Source: Kiritimatiellia bacterium
Lineage (GTDB): Bacteria > Verrucomicrobiota > Kiritimatiellia > UBA8416 > JABMPJ01
DNA length: 64,000 nt
Direction of reading: 5' to 3'
Assembly (NCBI GenBank): GCA_030745755.1
Contig: JASLOA010000038.1
Coordinates: forward strand, 1-64,000
Shown here: positions 1-8,316 of the stretch, piece after piece
How positions within the stretch are numbered: position 1 is the first letter of the stretch
Layout of the letters: each line of letters opens with the position of its first letter
Translations under genes and position numbers: made by a program
Notes under the pieces: generated by a model
Database searches by the model: none
What the model was told of the DNA's origin: nothing
The model's input: only the letters and a program-made list of their open reading frames with translations

Positions 1-554
1 GCCTTGATGGAGATTTCTACTGTGAGGCCGGTGGCCGATGAGGCATTGATAGTGATGGATGTCCATGATAGCCCGTCGAACTGGTCTTGGTTGGAGCTGT
101 CTATGGTCAGCACGTCCTGTTCTGTACCGCCGTCCAGCCGATAGCCGACTTCGAATTTGTTGCCGCTACCGTGAAGCCCGTCTCCTATCTGTGCGAAATC
201 CATTGCTATCTGCACGCTACCATTGGATGACACGTCTATGCTCTGCGATTCCCAATAGCCCAAACTGCCCCCAACGTCTTGGCCTTCAAAGACGCCATTG
301 GTGACCATCCACCAATTGAGGGAAGCATCGCCATTAAGACCGCCCGCCCCCGAAACACTCCACTTCGTAATGCCGGACATGTTGGTTACTATGCCCAGGG
401 CAGTTGAGCCATGCATGCCCTTGCCTTCCTGTCCCGTGAAGTTCTCGGTCCAGATATCAGTGGCCACGGCTGAATCCGAGAGGAGGAGTCCGATCAGGCT
501 CGCCAAGAGAGCAAGAACTGGAGTGCGGATAGTACGTCCTAATCCTGATTTCAT
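1..554 (-). CDS. Exported protein of unknown function, C-terminus beyond window edge
   Basis: This open frame is absent from the ORF track because it runs off the left edge. Read on the minus strand it begins MKSGLGRTIRTPVLALLASL, a basic start followed by a hydrophobic core and a likely signal-peptidase site near 'SAVA-TD'. GGAGA lies 8 bases before the ATG. The mature part is rich in Gly, Ser, Asn and Asp with motifs such as IWTENFTGQEGKG and YWESQSIDVSSNG. That composition resembles beta-sandwich extracellular domains of PVC and Bacteroidota surface proteins. I do not recognise a family, and any C-terminal sorting signal is out of view. It is transcribed divergently from metG. The frame is open for about 184 codons. 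Confidence 0.72.
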   Translation of the reverse strand, partial: MKSGLGRTIRTPVLALLASLIGLLLSDSAVATDIWTENFTGQEGKGMHGSTALGIVTNMSGITKWSVSGAGGLNGDASLNWWMVTNGVFEGQDVGGSLGYWESQSIDVSSNGSVQIAMDFAQIGDGLHGSGNKFEVGYRLDGGTEQDVLTIDSSNQDQFDGLSWTSITINASSATGLTVEISIK

Positions 555-576
555 GGCCACGTCTCCACTTTCCGAC

Positions 577-602
577 TTGTATAGAACACTCCTCTCTATA
601 CT
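577..602 (+). promoter_or_regulatory. metG: Candidate promoter -10 for metG
   Basis: TATACT sits at 597-602, a 5/6 match to the sigma70 -10 box, 31 bases before the preferred metG ATG. The -35 side is weak: GACTTG lies at 17-base spacing and TTGTAT at 14. The intergenic space is under 80 bp and must also serve the divergent exported-protein gene. This is sequence matching only. Confidence 0.3.
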
Positions 603-632
603 ATCAGCATGTCGAATTTAGTCGAGGAAAAG

Positions 633-2561
633 ATGGACAGACAGAACTTCTATATAACGACCCCGATCTACTACGTGAACGACAGGCCTCATATCGGGCA
701 TGCCTACACGACGATACTGGCTGATGTGTTGGCGCGCTACCATCGCCTGATCAATGTGCCTACCTGGTTCCTGACGGGAACGGACGAACATGGGCAGAAG
801 GTGCAGCGTGCGGCGGAGGCGGCCGGAATGTCGCCGCAGCAGCAGGCGGATGAGACGGTCGTGCGTTTTCAGGAGCTGTGGCGGAAACTGGAGATCACAA
901 ACGACGACTTCATCCGCACGACAGAGCCGCGCCATCAGGAGGTGGTACGGAAGATCCTGCAGGATCTGTACGACCGCGATGAGATCTACCGGGCCGAGTT
1001 CGAGGGCTGGTATTGCGTTACCTGCGAGCGGTTCTACACGGAGAAGGATCTCGTGGAGGGCCACTGCCCGGAACCGGGCTGTGGCCGGCCGGTTGAGCGC
1101 ATTACGGAGCCCAACTACTTCTTCCGGATGAGCAAGTATCAGCAGTGGCTGATCGACTATATTGAGGCGAATCCGAAATTCATCCAGCCCGACTTCCGTC
1201 GCAACGAGACGCTGGGGTTCCTTCGCAAGGAGTTGACCGACCTGTGCATCTCTCGTCCCAAGAGCCGCATGGGGTGGGGCATCGAGCTGCCGTTCGACGC
1301 TGATTTTGTGACGTATGTCTGGTTCGACGCGCTGGTGAACTACATCAGCGCGGCAGGCTATCTCTCGGACGAGGCACGCTTTGAGAAGCTCTGGCCCGCT
1401 TCGTATCACCTCATTGGAAAAGACATCCTGACCACGCATACGGTCTATTGGCCCACGATGCTGAAGGCGATGGACGTGCCGATGCCGGAGACCATCTTTG
1501 CGCATGGTTGGTGGCTGGTCGGACGCGACAAGATGAGCAAGAGCGCCGGCAACGTGGTCGATCCGATTGCGATGGCCAACCAGTACGGCGTGGATGCGTT
1601 TCGCTATTTTCTGATGACGGAGATGTCGCTGGGGCAGGATGCCTCCTTCACGGAGGAAGCGTTCATCCGGCGCTACAACACAGACCTGGCCAACGACCTG
1701 GGCAATATGCTCAGTCGTGTGACCAAGCTGATCGGGAGCTACTTCGACGGAAAGATACCCGTTCCGCAGGAGCTGGGCGAGGGCGAGGAGCGCCTCAAGA
1801 GTACCACGCTGAAGGCCGCTGAGGAGCTGGTGACATCGGTCGATCGTATGCGCCCCGACCAGGGCCTGAACGGAATGGCGGCCGTGGTGCGCGAGGCAAA
1901 CCGCTACATGGAAGCTCGTCAGCCCTGGACGCTGGCAAAGGCCGATGACACGCGTGCGGATGCCGGGACGGTACTCTATTACGCCGCCGAGGCGTTGCGG
2001 ATTGTCAGTGGAATGCTCTACCCGGTGATGCCGGGCAAGATGGGTGAGTTGCGCAGTGCGCTGGGATTGCCCGGGGGTGATCCGGTGTTCGCCGACTTGC
2101 ATGAGTGGGGACGGCTTGAGCCGGGCACACCCATCCAGAAGATGAAGATCCTGTTTCCCCGCATCCAGGCGCCCAGGGAAACCGTGCCGGTTAAGGAGAA
2201 AGCGAAGCCGAAGCAGAAGGAGGCCCCCGTGGGTGTCGTGCAGATTGAATATGCAGATTTCGCCAAGCTGTCCCTGCGCACCGCGCGTATCCTCGAAGCG
2301 GAGAAGGTGGAGGGCGCGGACAAGTTGCTGCGTCTCCAGATCGATCTCGGCGACGAGCAACGCCAGATCGTGGCCGGCATTGCCCAGCACTACGAGCCCG
2401 ACACGCTGATCGGACGCAGCATTGTTGTGGTTGCCAACCTCAAGCCTGCCCGAATTCGCAAGATTGACTCGAATGGTATGTTGCTCGCCGCAACACAGGG
2501 CGATCAGTTACGCCTTGTCACAGTCGACGGCGACATGCCGGTGGGCAGTTCAGTTGGGTGA
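633..2561 (+). CDS. metG: Methionyl-tRNA synthetase
   Basis: Class I aminoacyl-tRNA synthetase that charges tRNA-Met in the cytoplasm. The HIGH signature is literal (residues 20-23, 'RPHIGHAY') and KMSKS appears as 'DKMSKSAGN' near residue 300. A zinc-knuckle insertion of the form CVTC...HCPEPGCG lies near residues 127-150. A lysine-rich linker near residue 520 leads to a C-terminal Trbp111/EMAP-type tRNA-binding OB fold ('IEYADFAKLSLRTARILEAE') that also dimerises such enzymes. The ORF track starts at 609, but GAGGAAAAG directly before the ATG at 633 favours that start, giving 642 aa, normal for the two-domain form. It is followed by a small membrane protein gene and nadE in the same direction. 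Confidence 0.96.
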   Translation: MDRQNFYITTPIYYVNDRPHIGHAYTTILADVLARYHRLINVPTWFLTGTDEHGQKVQRAAEAAGMSPQQQADETVVRFQELWRKLEITNDDFIRTTEPRHQEVVRKILQDLYDRDEIYRAEFEGWYCVTCERFYTEKDLVEGHCPEPGCGRPVERITEPNYFFRMSKYQQWLIDYIEANPKFIQPDFRRNETLGFLRKELTDLCISRPKSRMGWGIELPFDADFVTYVWFDALVNYISAAGYLSDEARFEKLWPASYHLIGKDILTTHTVYWPTMLKAMDVPMPETIFAHGWWLVGRDKMSKSAGNVVDPIAMANQYGVDAFRYFLMTEMSLGQDASFTEEAFIRRYNTDLANDLGNMLSRVTKLIGSYFDGKIPVPQELGEGEERLKSTTLKAAEELVTSVDRMRPDQGLNGMAAVVREANRYMEARQPWTLAKADDTRADAGTVLYYAAEALRIVSGMLYPVMPGKMGELRSALGLPGGDPVFADLHEWGRLEPGTPIQKMKILFPRIQAPRETVPVKEKAKPKQKEAPVGVVQIEYADFAKLSLRTARILEAEKVEGADKLLRLQIDLGDEQRQIVAGIAQHYEPDTLIGRSIVVVANLKPARIRKIDSNGMLLAATQGDQLRLVTVDGDMPVGSSVG

Positions 2562-2599
2562 TGCTTGATCATCCTGCGCTGATCTGAGAAGGTAAAAGC

Positions 2600-2821
2600 A
2601 TGGCTGAGAACGCACTACTTCTAGCACTCGCTGTGGGCACAATCGTGGCCATGACGTTCATTCTGGGCTGGTTCTTTCGTAGGTTGAGCCGGATTGAGCA
2701 TGCTCACTGGGCCGAGAAGGCGGGTGACAGCACGCCGCGCTGGGTCCGCTTCCTGGTGGGCAAGAAGGGCAACAAGCTGGTAGAGGAACTTGCCGCAAGC
2801 GAGCAGCCGGAGAGTGAGTGA
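2600..2821 (+). CDS. Small single-pass membrane protein
   Basis: A 73-residue protein with one N-terminal hydrophobic helix (about residues 5-25, 'LLLALAVGTIVAMTFILGWFF') followed by a basic, then Glu-rich cytoplasmic-looking tail. AGAAGG precedes the ATG at good spacing. Its TGA overlaps a GTG that could start nadE (GTGA), which suggests translational coupling in a metG-orf-nadE unit. I know of no family for it. The function is unknown; membrane location is the only inference I would make. Confidence 0.68.
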   Translation: MAENALLLALAVGTIVAMTFILGWFFRRLSRIEHAHWAEKAGDSTPRWVRFLVGKKGNKLVEELAASEQPESE

Positions 2822-2823
2822 TC

Positions 2824-4725
2824 ATGACGGCGGAACGCCAGAGTGTCCGCACCCGCCTGGAGCAGATCGAAGTGCTGCCGGGACGTCCTCGTGAAAACAC
2901 GGCCCATATGCTCGCCCGGATTCATGCCGCGCGAACGGATGGCATCAGACTAGTCGTATTTCCCGAAATGGCCGTGCCCGGCTACCTGCTGGGCGATGAG
3001 TGGGAGCGCGCGTCTTTTCTAAACGAATGCGTCGCCTGCGGAGAGGCGCTGCGGGCCGCCTCGGACGGCCTCGTTGTGGTCTTCGGCAATGTGGCGCTGG
3101 ATCCTGCCCGTCGCAATGAAGATGGGCGCGTACGCAAGTACAACGCAGCTTTCGTCGCCCAGGACGGCGCGTTCATGGGGCCGGCCGGTTCGGCTTACCC
3201 CTTTGTCATCAAGGCGCTGCTGCCCAACTACCGCGAATTCGATGACAGCCGCCACTTCTTCGATCTGAGAAAGCTGGCGCTTGAGGAGGGACAGTCCCTT
3301 GACGCGCTCATCGCCCCGGTGCCGACCCGCGTGGGACGGCTGGGCTGCCTGATCTGTGAAGATGCGTGGGATGCCGACTATGCACTCTCGCCCCTCGACG
3401 CGCTGGCCGCCAATGGTGCGGATCTCTTTCTGAACATCAGCGCCTCGCCGTATACGCTGAACAAGAATCACAAACGCAACCGCGTGTTTGCCGATCATGC
3501 GGAGCGGCTGAAGCGGCCACTGGTCTATGTCAACAAGGTCGGCGTGCAAAACAACGGTAAGACGGTATTCACGTTCGAGGGACAGTCATGCGTCTATGAT
3601 GCGCATGGGCACCACACGGATTGCGGTGCCCCGTTCGAGGCCGCCTCGTTGACGATCGACTTACCCCTTGATCCGGCTGTCTCGTTTGGTGAGCCACTGG
3701 AGTTGCAGGAGGACTCGATTGACGAACTGCGTCTTGCTCTCGAGTTCGGGATGCGGCGGTTTCTCGAGCAATGCGGTGCCACGCGGGTGGTCGTGGGGGC
3801 GTCGGGCGGCATCGATTCCGCTGTGGCCGCGGCGCTCTGTGCGCGCATCCTCCCGCCGGATCAGTTGCTCCTGGTGAATATGCCCAGCCGCTACAACTCG
3901 GAGACGACGCGCCACCTGGCCGTGGAGCTGGCTGAGAACCTGGGCTGCCTCTACGCCGAGGTGCCGATCGAAGAGAGCGTGGCGACGACGATCGCTCAGA
4001 TCGACGGGCTTGTGGCGCGCAGTCCGGACGGAAGCATGGCGCGTGAGCTGAAGCTTACTCCGTTCATGTTGGAGAATGTTCAGGCGCGGGACCGCTCCTC
4101 ACGCATTCTGGCTGCCGTGGCATCGGCCTTCGGGGGCGTCTTCACCTGCAATGCCAACAAGTCGGAAGCCACGGTAGGCTATACAACGCTCTACGGCGAC
4201 CTGGGCGGCTTCATGGCCTGCCTGGCGGACCTCTGGAAAGGAGAGGTGTACGAGCTGTCGGTCCACCTGAATGCCATCAGTCCATCTCCGGTCATTCCGC
4301 AGGGGTCGATCGATGTGATGCCATCCGCTGAACTGAGTGCCGACCAGGCGGTGGATGAGCAGAAGGGCGATCCGCTGGTCTATCCCTACCACGACCGTCT
4401 CTTTGCAAGCTGGGTGGAGTGGTGGAACCGCGCCACACCTGAAGAGAACCTGCGTTGGTACGCAGACGGGGTTTTGGAGAAGCAGATCGGATACGAGGGA
4501 TCTGTCGCAGATCTGTTCCCGGATGCAGCGGCCTTCATTGCCGACCTGGAGCGCTGGTGGAATCTCTACCAGGGCATGGGTATCGCCAAGCGCATCCAGG
4601 CCCCGCCGGTTCTGGGGGTCAAACGCCGCGTGTTCGGATTCGACCACCGCGAATCCCAAATGGGGCCGCGCTATACGCGCGCCTACGAGGCGCTGAAGGC
4701 GGAGTTGCTGGGGCGTGATCTGTGA
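2824..4725 (+). CDS. nadE: Glutamine-dependent NAD+ synthetase
   Basis: Catalyses the last step of NAD biosynthesis, amidating nicotinate adenine dinucleotide with ammonia taken from glutamine. The N-terminal half is a nitrilase-fold glutaminase: the catalytic Glu lies in 'VVFPEMAVPGY' and the catalytic Cys in 'LGCLICEDAWD' near residue 178. The C-terminal half is the ATP-pyrophosphatase synthetase, with the P-loop 'GASGGIDSAVAAAL' near residue 327 and 'KSEATVGYTTLYGD' downstream. About 633 residues fits the bacterial two-domain class. An in-frame GTG at 2818 overlaps the previous stop codon and is the alternative start. The two domains are joined on one chain, so no separate amidotransferase is needed. 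Confidence 0.95.
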   Translation: MTAERQSVRTRLEQIEVLPGRPRENTAHMLARIHAARTDGIRLVVFPEMAVPGYLLGDEWERASFLNECVACGEALRAASDGLVVVFGNVALDPARRNEDGRVRKYNAAFVAQDGAFMGPAGSAYPFVIKALLPNYREFDDSRHFFDLRKLALEEGQSLDALIAPVPTRVGRLGCLICEDAWDADYALSPLDALAANGADLFLNISASPYTLNKNHKRNRVFADHAERLKRPLVYVNKVGVQNNGKTVFTFEGQSCVYDAHGHHTDCGAPFEAASLTIDLPLDPAVSFGEPLELQEDSIDELRLALEFGMRRFLEQCGATRVVVGASGGIDSAVAAALCARILPPDQLLLVNMPSRYNSETTRHLAVELAENLGCLYAEVPIEESVATTIAQIDGLVARSPDGSMARELKLTPFMLENVQARDRSSRILAAVASAFGGVFTCNANKSEATVGYTTLYGDLGGFMACLADLWKGEVYELSVHLNAISPSPVIPQGSIDVMPSAELSADQAVDEQKGDPLVYPYHDRLFASWVEWWNRATPEENLRWYADGVLEKQIGYEGSVADLFPDAAAFIADLERWWNLYQGMGIAKRIQAPPVLGVKRRVFGFDHRESQMGPRYTRAYEALKAELLGRDL

Positions 4726-4733
4726 TGGGGAGA

Positions 4734-4817
4734 CGGCTCGCCGGGACAGCTCGCCCTACCTGATCGTGGGTATGGCGACATTCAGGGCTGGGTAGGGCGA
4801 GCCGTCCCGGCGAGCCG
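4734..4817. repeat. GC-rich palindromic repeat (GGTAGGGC family), copy 1
   Basis: Arms CGGCTCGCCGGGACAGCTCG... and ...CGAGCCGTCCCGGCGAGCCG form a long, nearly perfect inverted repeat around a 30-base loop between two convergent genes. The right arm is translated as the last residues (LAGTARPTQP) of the M28 protein. Similar GTAGGG-edged palindromes occur at 31935-32011 and 37485-37619. It could also act as a bidirectional terminator, but there is no T-run. Confidence 0.7.
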
Positions 4818-5807
4818 CTGAAGCATCCCGAGAACGACTCTCCCCACTGTCTCCAGGCTTTCGGCGCTCAGCTTGTCCATCGTGTCGGCATCAGTGTGCC
4901 AGTAGTCGTTCAAGCCCGGGGCGGAGCCGAACTCGAAATCGATCAGGTCGATCGCTGGAATGCCGCGTTCCAGAAATGGAACGTGATCGTCCAGAATAGC
5001 ACCGCCGGAGATGCCGAACTGCGACCGCACACCCTCGTTTTGGGCGGCATCGAAGGCAACGCTGAGTAGATCCCGTGTGACGTTGCGGGGGATACGGATG
5101 CTGAGATCGCTGTCGCCAATCATATCCAGGACAATCACGGCACGCACTTTGTTCTGCAGATCCGCGTCTATGATCTGCTCCGCCATGTGGCGGCTGCCGT
5201 GCAAGCCGTCCTGCGGCCCGTAGTCATGGAGTGCCTCCTCGCCATCAACGAACGCCAGGATGATGGGTGGTGATGTGCTGCCGCGCTCTGCGAGAAGATC
5301 TGCCAGGTAAAGCAGAAGACCCGTGCTCGATCCAGAATCGTTGGCCCCGACAAAGTGGTCCGAGATGCCGGCCTTGGTATCGTAGTGTGAGAGCAGAATG
5401 ACAGCCGGGGTTGCGGAGCCGGCAAGTATCTCGGACAGGGTGTCGCCATCAAGACCGGGCGGGACGCCAATCACGTTTGCAAAGACAACGTCGGCCCCGG
5501 GCGTGGCATCGGGAAAAGCGTCAAGCAGAGGCCGGTAGCCTGTCCCGCGGAGCCGTTCGGAAATATAGGCCGCCGCGCTGGAAGCCCCGGGCGTGCCGGA
5601 TACTCGTGGGCCGATAGCCACAAAGCGGGCCACTTCCTGCAGTGCCGCCTCGCCATCGACTGCATCGGGCGAGGGGAGAGTGGAGGGGGCGGGGGAGTGG
5701 GAGCAGGCGCCCAGAAGGGTGATGAGAGCGATCGCAGGGAAGAGCGTGGCTGGGCGTTGGAGGTTGAATGTGGGATGTTGGATGTTCAGGCTCCCTCTCA
5801 GTGTCAT
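4782..5807 (-). CDS. M28-family zinc peptidase / glutaminyl-cyclase-like lipoprotein
   Basis: The N-terminus has a hydrophobic stretch ending in a lipobox ('LITLLGAC'), so a lipoprotein is predicted. The catalytic region matches M28: 'LLSHYDTKAG' (His, Asp), 'GANDSGSSTGLLL' (Asp) and 'FVDGEEALHDYGPQDGLHGSRHMA'. The last stretch, with Asp-Gly-Glu-Glu followed by a substrate loop and GSRH, is closer to glutaminyl-peptide cyclotransferases than to leucyl aminopeptidases. Either activity is possible. The ATG at 5807 is preferred over an upstream TTG; neither has a good Shine-Dalgarno. Both ends are odd: the first residues (NIQHPTFNLQ) come from a TTGGATGTT-type repeat and the last ten from a GC-rich palindrome. 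Confidence 0.82.
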   Translation of the reverse strand: MTLRGSLNIQHPTFNLQRPATLFPAIALITLLGACSHSPAPSTLPSPDAVDGEAALQEVARFVAIGPRVSGTPGASSAAAYISERLRGTGYRPLLDAFPDATPGADVVFANVIGVPPGLDGDTLSEILAGSATPAVILLSHYDTKAGISDHFVGANDSGSSTGLLLYLADLLAERGSTSPPIILAFVDGEEALHDYGPQDGLHGSRHMAEQIIDADLQNKVRAVIVLDMIGDSDLSIRIPRNVTRDLLSVAFDAAQNEGVRSQFGISGGAILDDHVPFLERGIPAIDLIDFEFGSAPGLNDYWHTDADTMDKLSAESLETVGRVVLGMLQRLAGTARPTQP

Positions 5808-5832
5808 GTCAACCAACTTGTGCAATACGCCA

Positions 5833-5908
5833 TGTCATTCCGAGCGAAGCCGAGGAATCTCCTGTCCGCCCGCCCGCAAGGAGATCCCTCGACAGGCTCG
5901 GGATGACA
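5833..5908. repeat. Short palindromic repeat, GTCATyCCGAG family, copy 1
   Basis: TGTCATTCCGAGCGAAGCC... faces ...GGCTCGGGATGACA across a short loop, giving arms of about 30 bases with a few mismatches. Other copies in the same arrangement lie near 9498, 26240 and 44952, and the arms reappear inside the three longer elements near 27.5, 29.7 and 31.1 kb. It sits between the peptidase gene and parB. Confidence 0.8.
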
Positions 5909-5947
5909 ACGGAGATAGTCTTCGCCGTCCAACATGTGTGAAATGCC

Positions 5948-6856
5948 CTAATCGATCTCCAGTCCAATCACCTCAATGATCCGGTCCAGGTCCTCATTCG
6001 AGAAGAAGTCGATCTGGATGCTGCCCTTGCCCTTCTTGCCGTTGGCATAGGTGCGGCTGGGGGTGACGCGGACACTCGTGCCGAAGTGGCTGTGGAGGCG
6101 ATCGGAGAGATGTCCGATGTGGCTGGCCGGCAAGTCCTGTTTCATGGCGCGTGGCTTGCGCGGTGGGCGCTGCATCTTCTTGATGAGCTCGTCCAGCGCC
6201 CGTACGGAGAGGCCCTGGCTGACAGCGGCTTCGGCCACCTGGGTCTGTTCCTCGGGAATGGTCAGGCCCGTGATAAGTTTGGCGTGTCCGGCGCTGAGCT
6301 TGCCCTCGGCCAAGAGGGCCCTGACAGGTTCCGGCAGTTCGCGGATACGCAGTGCATTGGTTACGGCGCTGCGCGAACAGCCGACTCTGTCGGCCACCTG
6401 TTCGTGTGTGAGGGAGAACCGGTCGAGCAGAAGCTGGTAACCATCGGCGATCTCAACGATGTTCAGATCCTCGCGCTGCAGGTTCTCAACCAGGGCGACC
6501 TCGAGCGCTTCCTCGTCTGCGGCTTCCATAATGATAACGGGCACATCTTCGAGGCCGGCCTGGATGGAGGCCCGCAGGCGGCGCTCCCCGGCCATCAGCT
6601 CGTAGCCTTCACCCGTTTGGCGCACCAGGAGCGGCTGCAGGACACCGCGCTGACGGATCGACTGCGCCAATTCGCCCAGTGCATCTTCATCAAAGGCACG
6701 GCGCGGCTGGAAGGCGCAGGGCGTGATGGCGTCCACCGAAATGCGCTGGATACCGGGAATGGCGGGTTCTTCCTGCTCCGAAACGGGCGCGACGTCAACG
6801 CCATCGCGAATCAATGCTCCAAGTCCGCGTCCCAAACCACCTTGTCGTGCTGCCAT
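5948..6856 (-). CDS. parB: Chromosome partitioning protein ParB (Spo0J family)
   Basis: DNA-binding CTPase that loads at parS sites and spreads to organise the origin region. The N-terminus 'GGLGRGLGALI' is the usual ParA-stimulating peptide. The N-terminal CTP-binding domain shows 'QPRRAFDED', 'GVLQPLLVR' and 'MAGERRLRAS' (normally GERRYRA). The central helix-turn-helix is 'THEQVADRVGCSRSAVTNALR' near residues 150-170, and a basic C-terminal dimerisation region ends 'DLDRIIEVIGLEID'. At 302 aa it has normal length. No ParA is encoded in this window, though ParA is usually adjacent. The region upstream holds only a repeat. Confidence 0.95.
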   Translation of the reverse strand: MAARQGGLGRGLGALIRDGVDVAPVSEQEEPAIPGIQRISVDAITPCAFQPRRAFDEDALGELAQSIRQRGVLQPLLVRQTGEGYELMAGERRLRASIQAGLEDVPVIIMEAADEEALEVALVENLQREDLNIVEIADGYQLLLDRFSLTHEQVADRVGCSRSAVTNALRIRELPEPVRALLAEGKLSAGHAKLITGLTIPEEQTQVAEAAVSQGLSVRALDELIKKMQRPPRKPRAMKQDLPASHIGHLSDRLHSHFGTSVRVTPSRTYANGKKGKGSIQIDFFSNEDLDRIIEVIGLEID

Positions 6857-6951
6857 GATAGCCGTCCTTTATCCTTCGCTCCTTAAGCGAGAGTTCTTTG
6901 AGTAGACGAGTCGAACAATTTCGCGGAGGTATTGTGTGATAGCCATGGTTG

Positions 6952-7052
6952 TGGTTCAAGGTTCAAAGGTTAAGAGGTTCAAGGTTACCGGACGGAACCG
7001 GATATGTGCCGCTCCCAACCTTTGAACCGTTGAACCTTGAACCTTGAACCCT
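6952..7052. repeat. GGTTCAAGGTTCAA inverted repeat
   Basis: GGTTCAAGGTTCAAAGGTT on the left is mirrored by AACCTTTGAACCGTTGAACCTTGAACC on the right, with further GTTCAAGGTT units inside, so the 100-base segment can fold on itself. It fills most of the roughly 200-base gap upstream of parB. I see no second copy in the window. Confidence 0.7.
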
Positions 7053-7066
7053 TTCAGCGGAGCTGG

Positions 7067-7783
7067 CTAGTGTGTTCCTGCAATCTTCACTGTGGCCTTG
7101 AGTCCGCCACCTTCATGTAAGAGGAGGCGACTTGCCTTGACCCTTCCCTGCAAGAAGGCGCCCGGCATGACCGTCACAAGTCCACTGACTTCAACGGTGC
7201 CCCGGAAATTGCCTTCGACGATGAAATTCTCGCAACGCAGCTTGGAACGGTACGATAACTCTGCACCCTTCCGTATCAGAATATCACGTGTGTCGATTTT
7301 AGCAATATCGCCTGAAGCGTGAGATCCGAGCTCCAGCCGCCGACAGATCTTGGTGGTGCTGTCCTCGATTCGCCCGTCCAGGATCAGGTTGCCCACCACG
7401 ACGTGTGCCTTGGTCAGACTTCCCCCGTTGCGCACCTGCACCGTCCCAATGGTCTTGACGCGGCCCGACCAGTCGGACTCGATGATTTGCTCGTCGGCCA
7501 CGAGAATCTTGCGGCACTTGGGACAGTAGGTCTTCTGGATGCGGCCGCGCAGCGTGAAAGTGTAGCCGCACTCGTAGCAGACGATCTCGAACGTGTCGGG
7601 GATGACCGTATGGCCAATCTTGCCCCTGGGCATGCCCTTGGTCTTGGCGGCCGAATCCCGGTGGGCTGCGGGCAGACGGGTCCGGGACTGACCGTAGTGG
7701 GGATCTTGCTTGTTCTTCCCCGTACGACGGACAGCCTGGACGGACGCGAATCCGTCAATGACCAGTGGGTCCTTGGCGGTCAC
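7067..7783 (-). CDS. Bactofilin-like protein with N-terminal zinc ribbon
   Basis: Residues 1-60 are basic and probably disordered. A zinc ribbon follows (CYECGYTF...YCPKCRKI, residues about 68-92). The C-terminal 130 residues are a right-handed beta-helix of short repeats typical of bactofilins ('GTVQVRNGGSLTKAHVVVGNLILDGRI', 'GNFRGTVEVSGLVTVMPGAFLQGRVKASRL'). Bactofilins polymerise without nucleotide into membrane-associated filaments that guide envelope synthesis. The ribbon suggests an added partner or nucleic-acid contact, which is inference. It starts at a GTG preceded by AAGGGGGAA and lies 25 bases after a second bactofilin gene, so the two are probably co-transcribed. Confidence 0.82.
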   Translation of the reverse strand: MTAKDPLVIDGFASVQAVRRTGKNKQDPHYGQSRTRLPAAHRDSAAKTKGMPRGKIGHTVIPDTFEIVCYECGYTFTLRGRIQKTYCPKCRKILVADEQIIESDWSGRVKTIGTVQVRNGGSLTKAHVVVGNLILDGRIEDSTTKICRRLELGSHASGDIAKIDTRDILIRKGAELSYRSKLRCENFIVEGNFRGTVEVSGLVTVMPGAFLQGRVKASRLLLHEGGGLKATVKIAGTH

Positions 7784-7808
7784 CTATTCCCCCTTCAGGA
7801 CTGTAGGT

Positions 7809-8258
7809 CTACTTCTTCTGAAAGAGGCCCTTGCCTTTGTCTTCCGCTTCGGTGTCTTCTTCGAGCACGCCCTCTTCTGCGGCGGGCTGAACCGGTTTGT
7901 GGTCAGGCGTGGCACGCGCTGGAGACTGACCGGAGGGGTTGACCTCGGTCTTGCCGATGAGTGTGGCACCGTCCTCGACGCTCAGGCGCTTGGCGCGGAT
8001 ATCGCCGGTCAGCTTGGCCGTGGCTGTGAGCTGAATGCGATCCTTGGCCGTGACGTTGCCGTTGACCTGGCCCTTAACGACGGCCGAGTCGGAGGCAATG
8101 TTGCCATTGATGACGGCGTTGGCACCGATCGTGGTGTTGCCGCTACTGCTGAGATCGCCATTGAGCTTGCCGTCGATCTGGATCGTACTGGCACACTTAA
8201 CGGAACCGGTGATCTCGATGTCTTCGGCGATGGTGGTTTGAACTGCTTCGCTATCCAT
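7809..8258 (-). CDS. Bactofilin (polymer-forming cytoskeletal protein)
   Basis: The core (residues about 10-110) is a run of beta-helix turns: 'SVKCASTIQIDGKLNGDLSSSGNTTIGANAVINGNIASDSAVVKGQVNGNVTAK'. The C-terminal tail is Pro/Glu/Lys-rich and probably flexible. GGGAGGTAG, about 7 bases before the ATG at 8258 (MDSEAVQ), identifies the start, so the longer ORF from 8360 is not used. The product is 149 aa, a typical bactofilin length. It is the first gene of a pair with the zinc-ribbon bactofilin. A role in cell shape or envelope organisation is known for the family and inferred here. Confidence 0.9.
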   Translation of the reverse strand: MDSEAVQTTIAEDIEITGSVKCASTIQIDGKLNGDLSSSGNTTIGANAVINGNIASDSAVVKGQVNGNVTAKDRIQLTATAKLTGDIRAKRLSVEDGATLIGKTEVNPSGQSPARATPDHKPVQPAAEEGVLEEDTEAEDKGKGLFQKK

Positions 8259-8316
8259 GCTTGCTACCTCCCGCTGTTTTGCTGTGAGCGCTCCCCGTGT
8301 GTACCGCGTTGGCGGA

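Noticed and set aside
618-2390. 590-codon minus-strand ORF opposite metG
   Set aside because: Shadow frame of an unambiguous gene: His/Leu/Arg-rich translation, no family motifs, no ribosome binding site.
4735-4817. Intrinsic terminator between nadE and the M28 gene
   Set aside because: Strong hairpin but no T-run on either strand, and clear kinship to other GGTAGGG palindromes; listed as a repeat.
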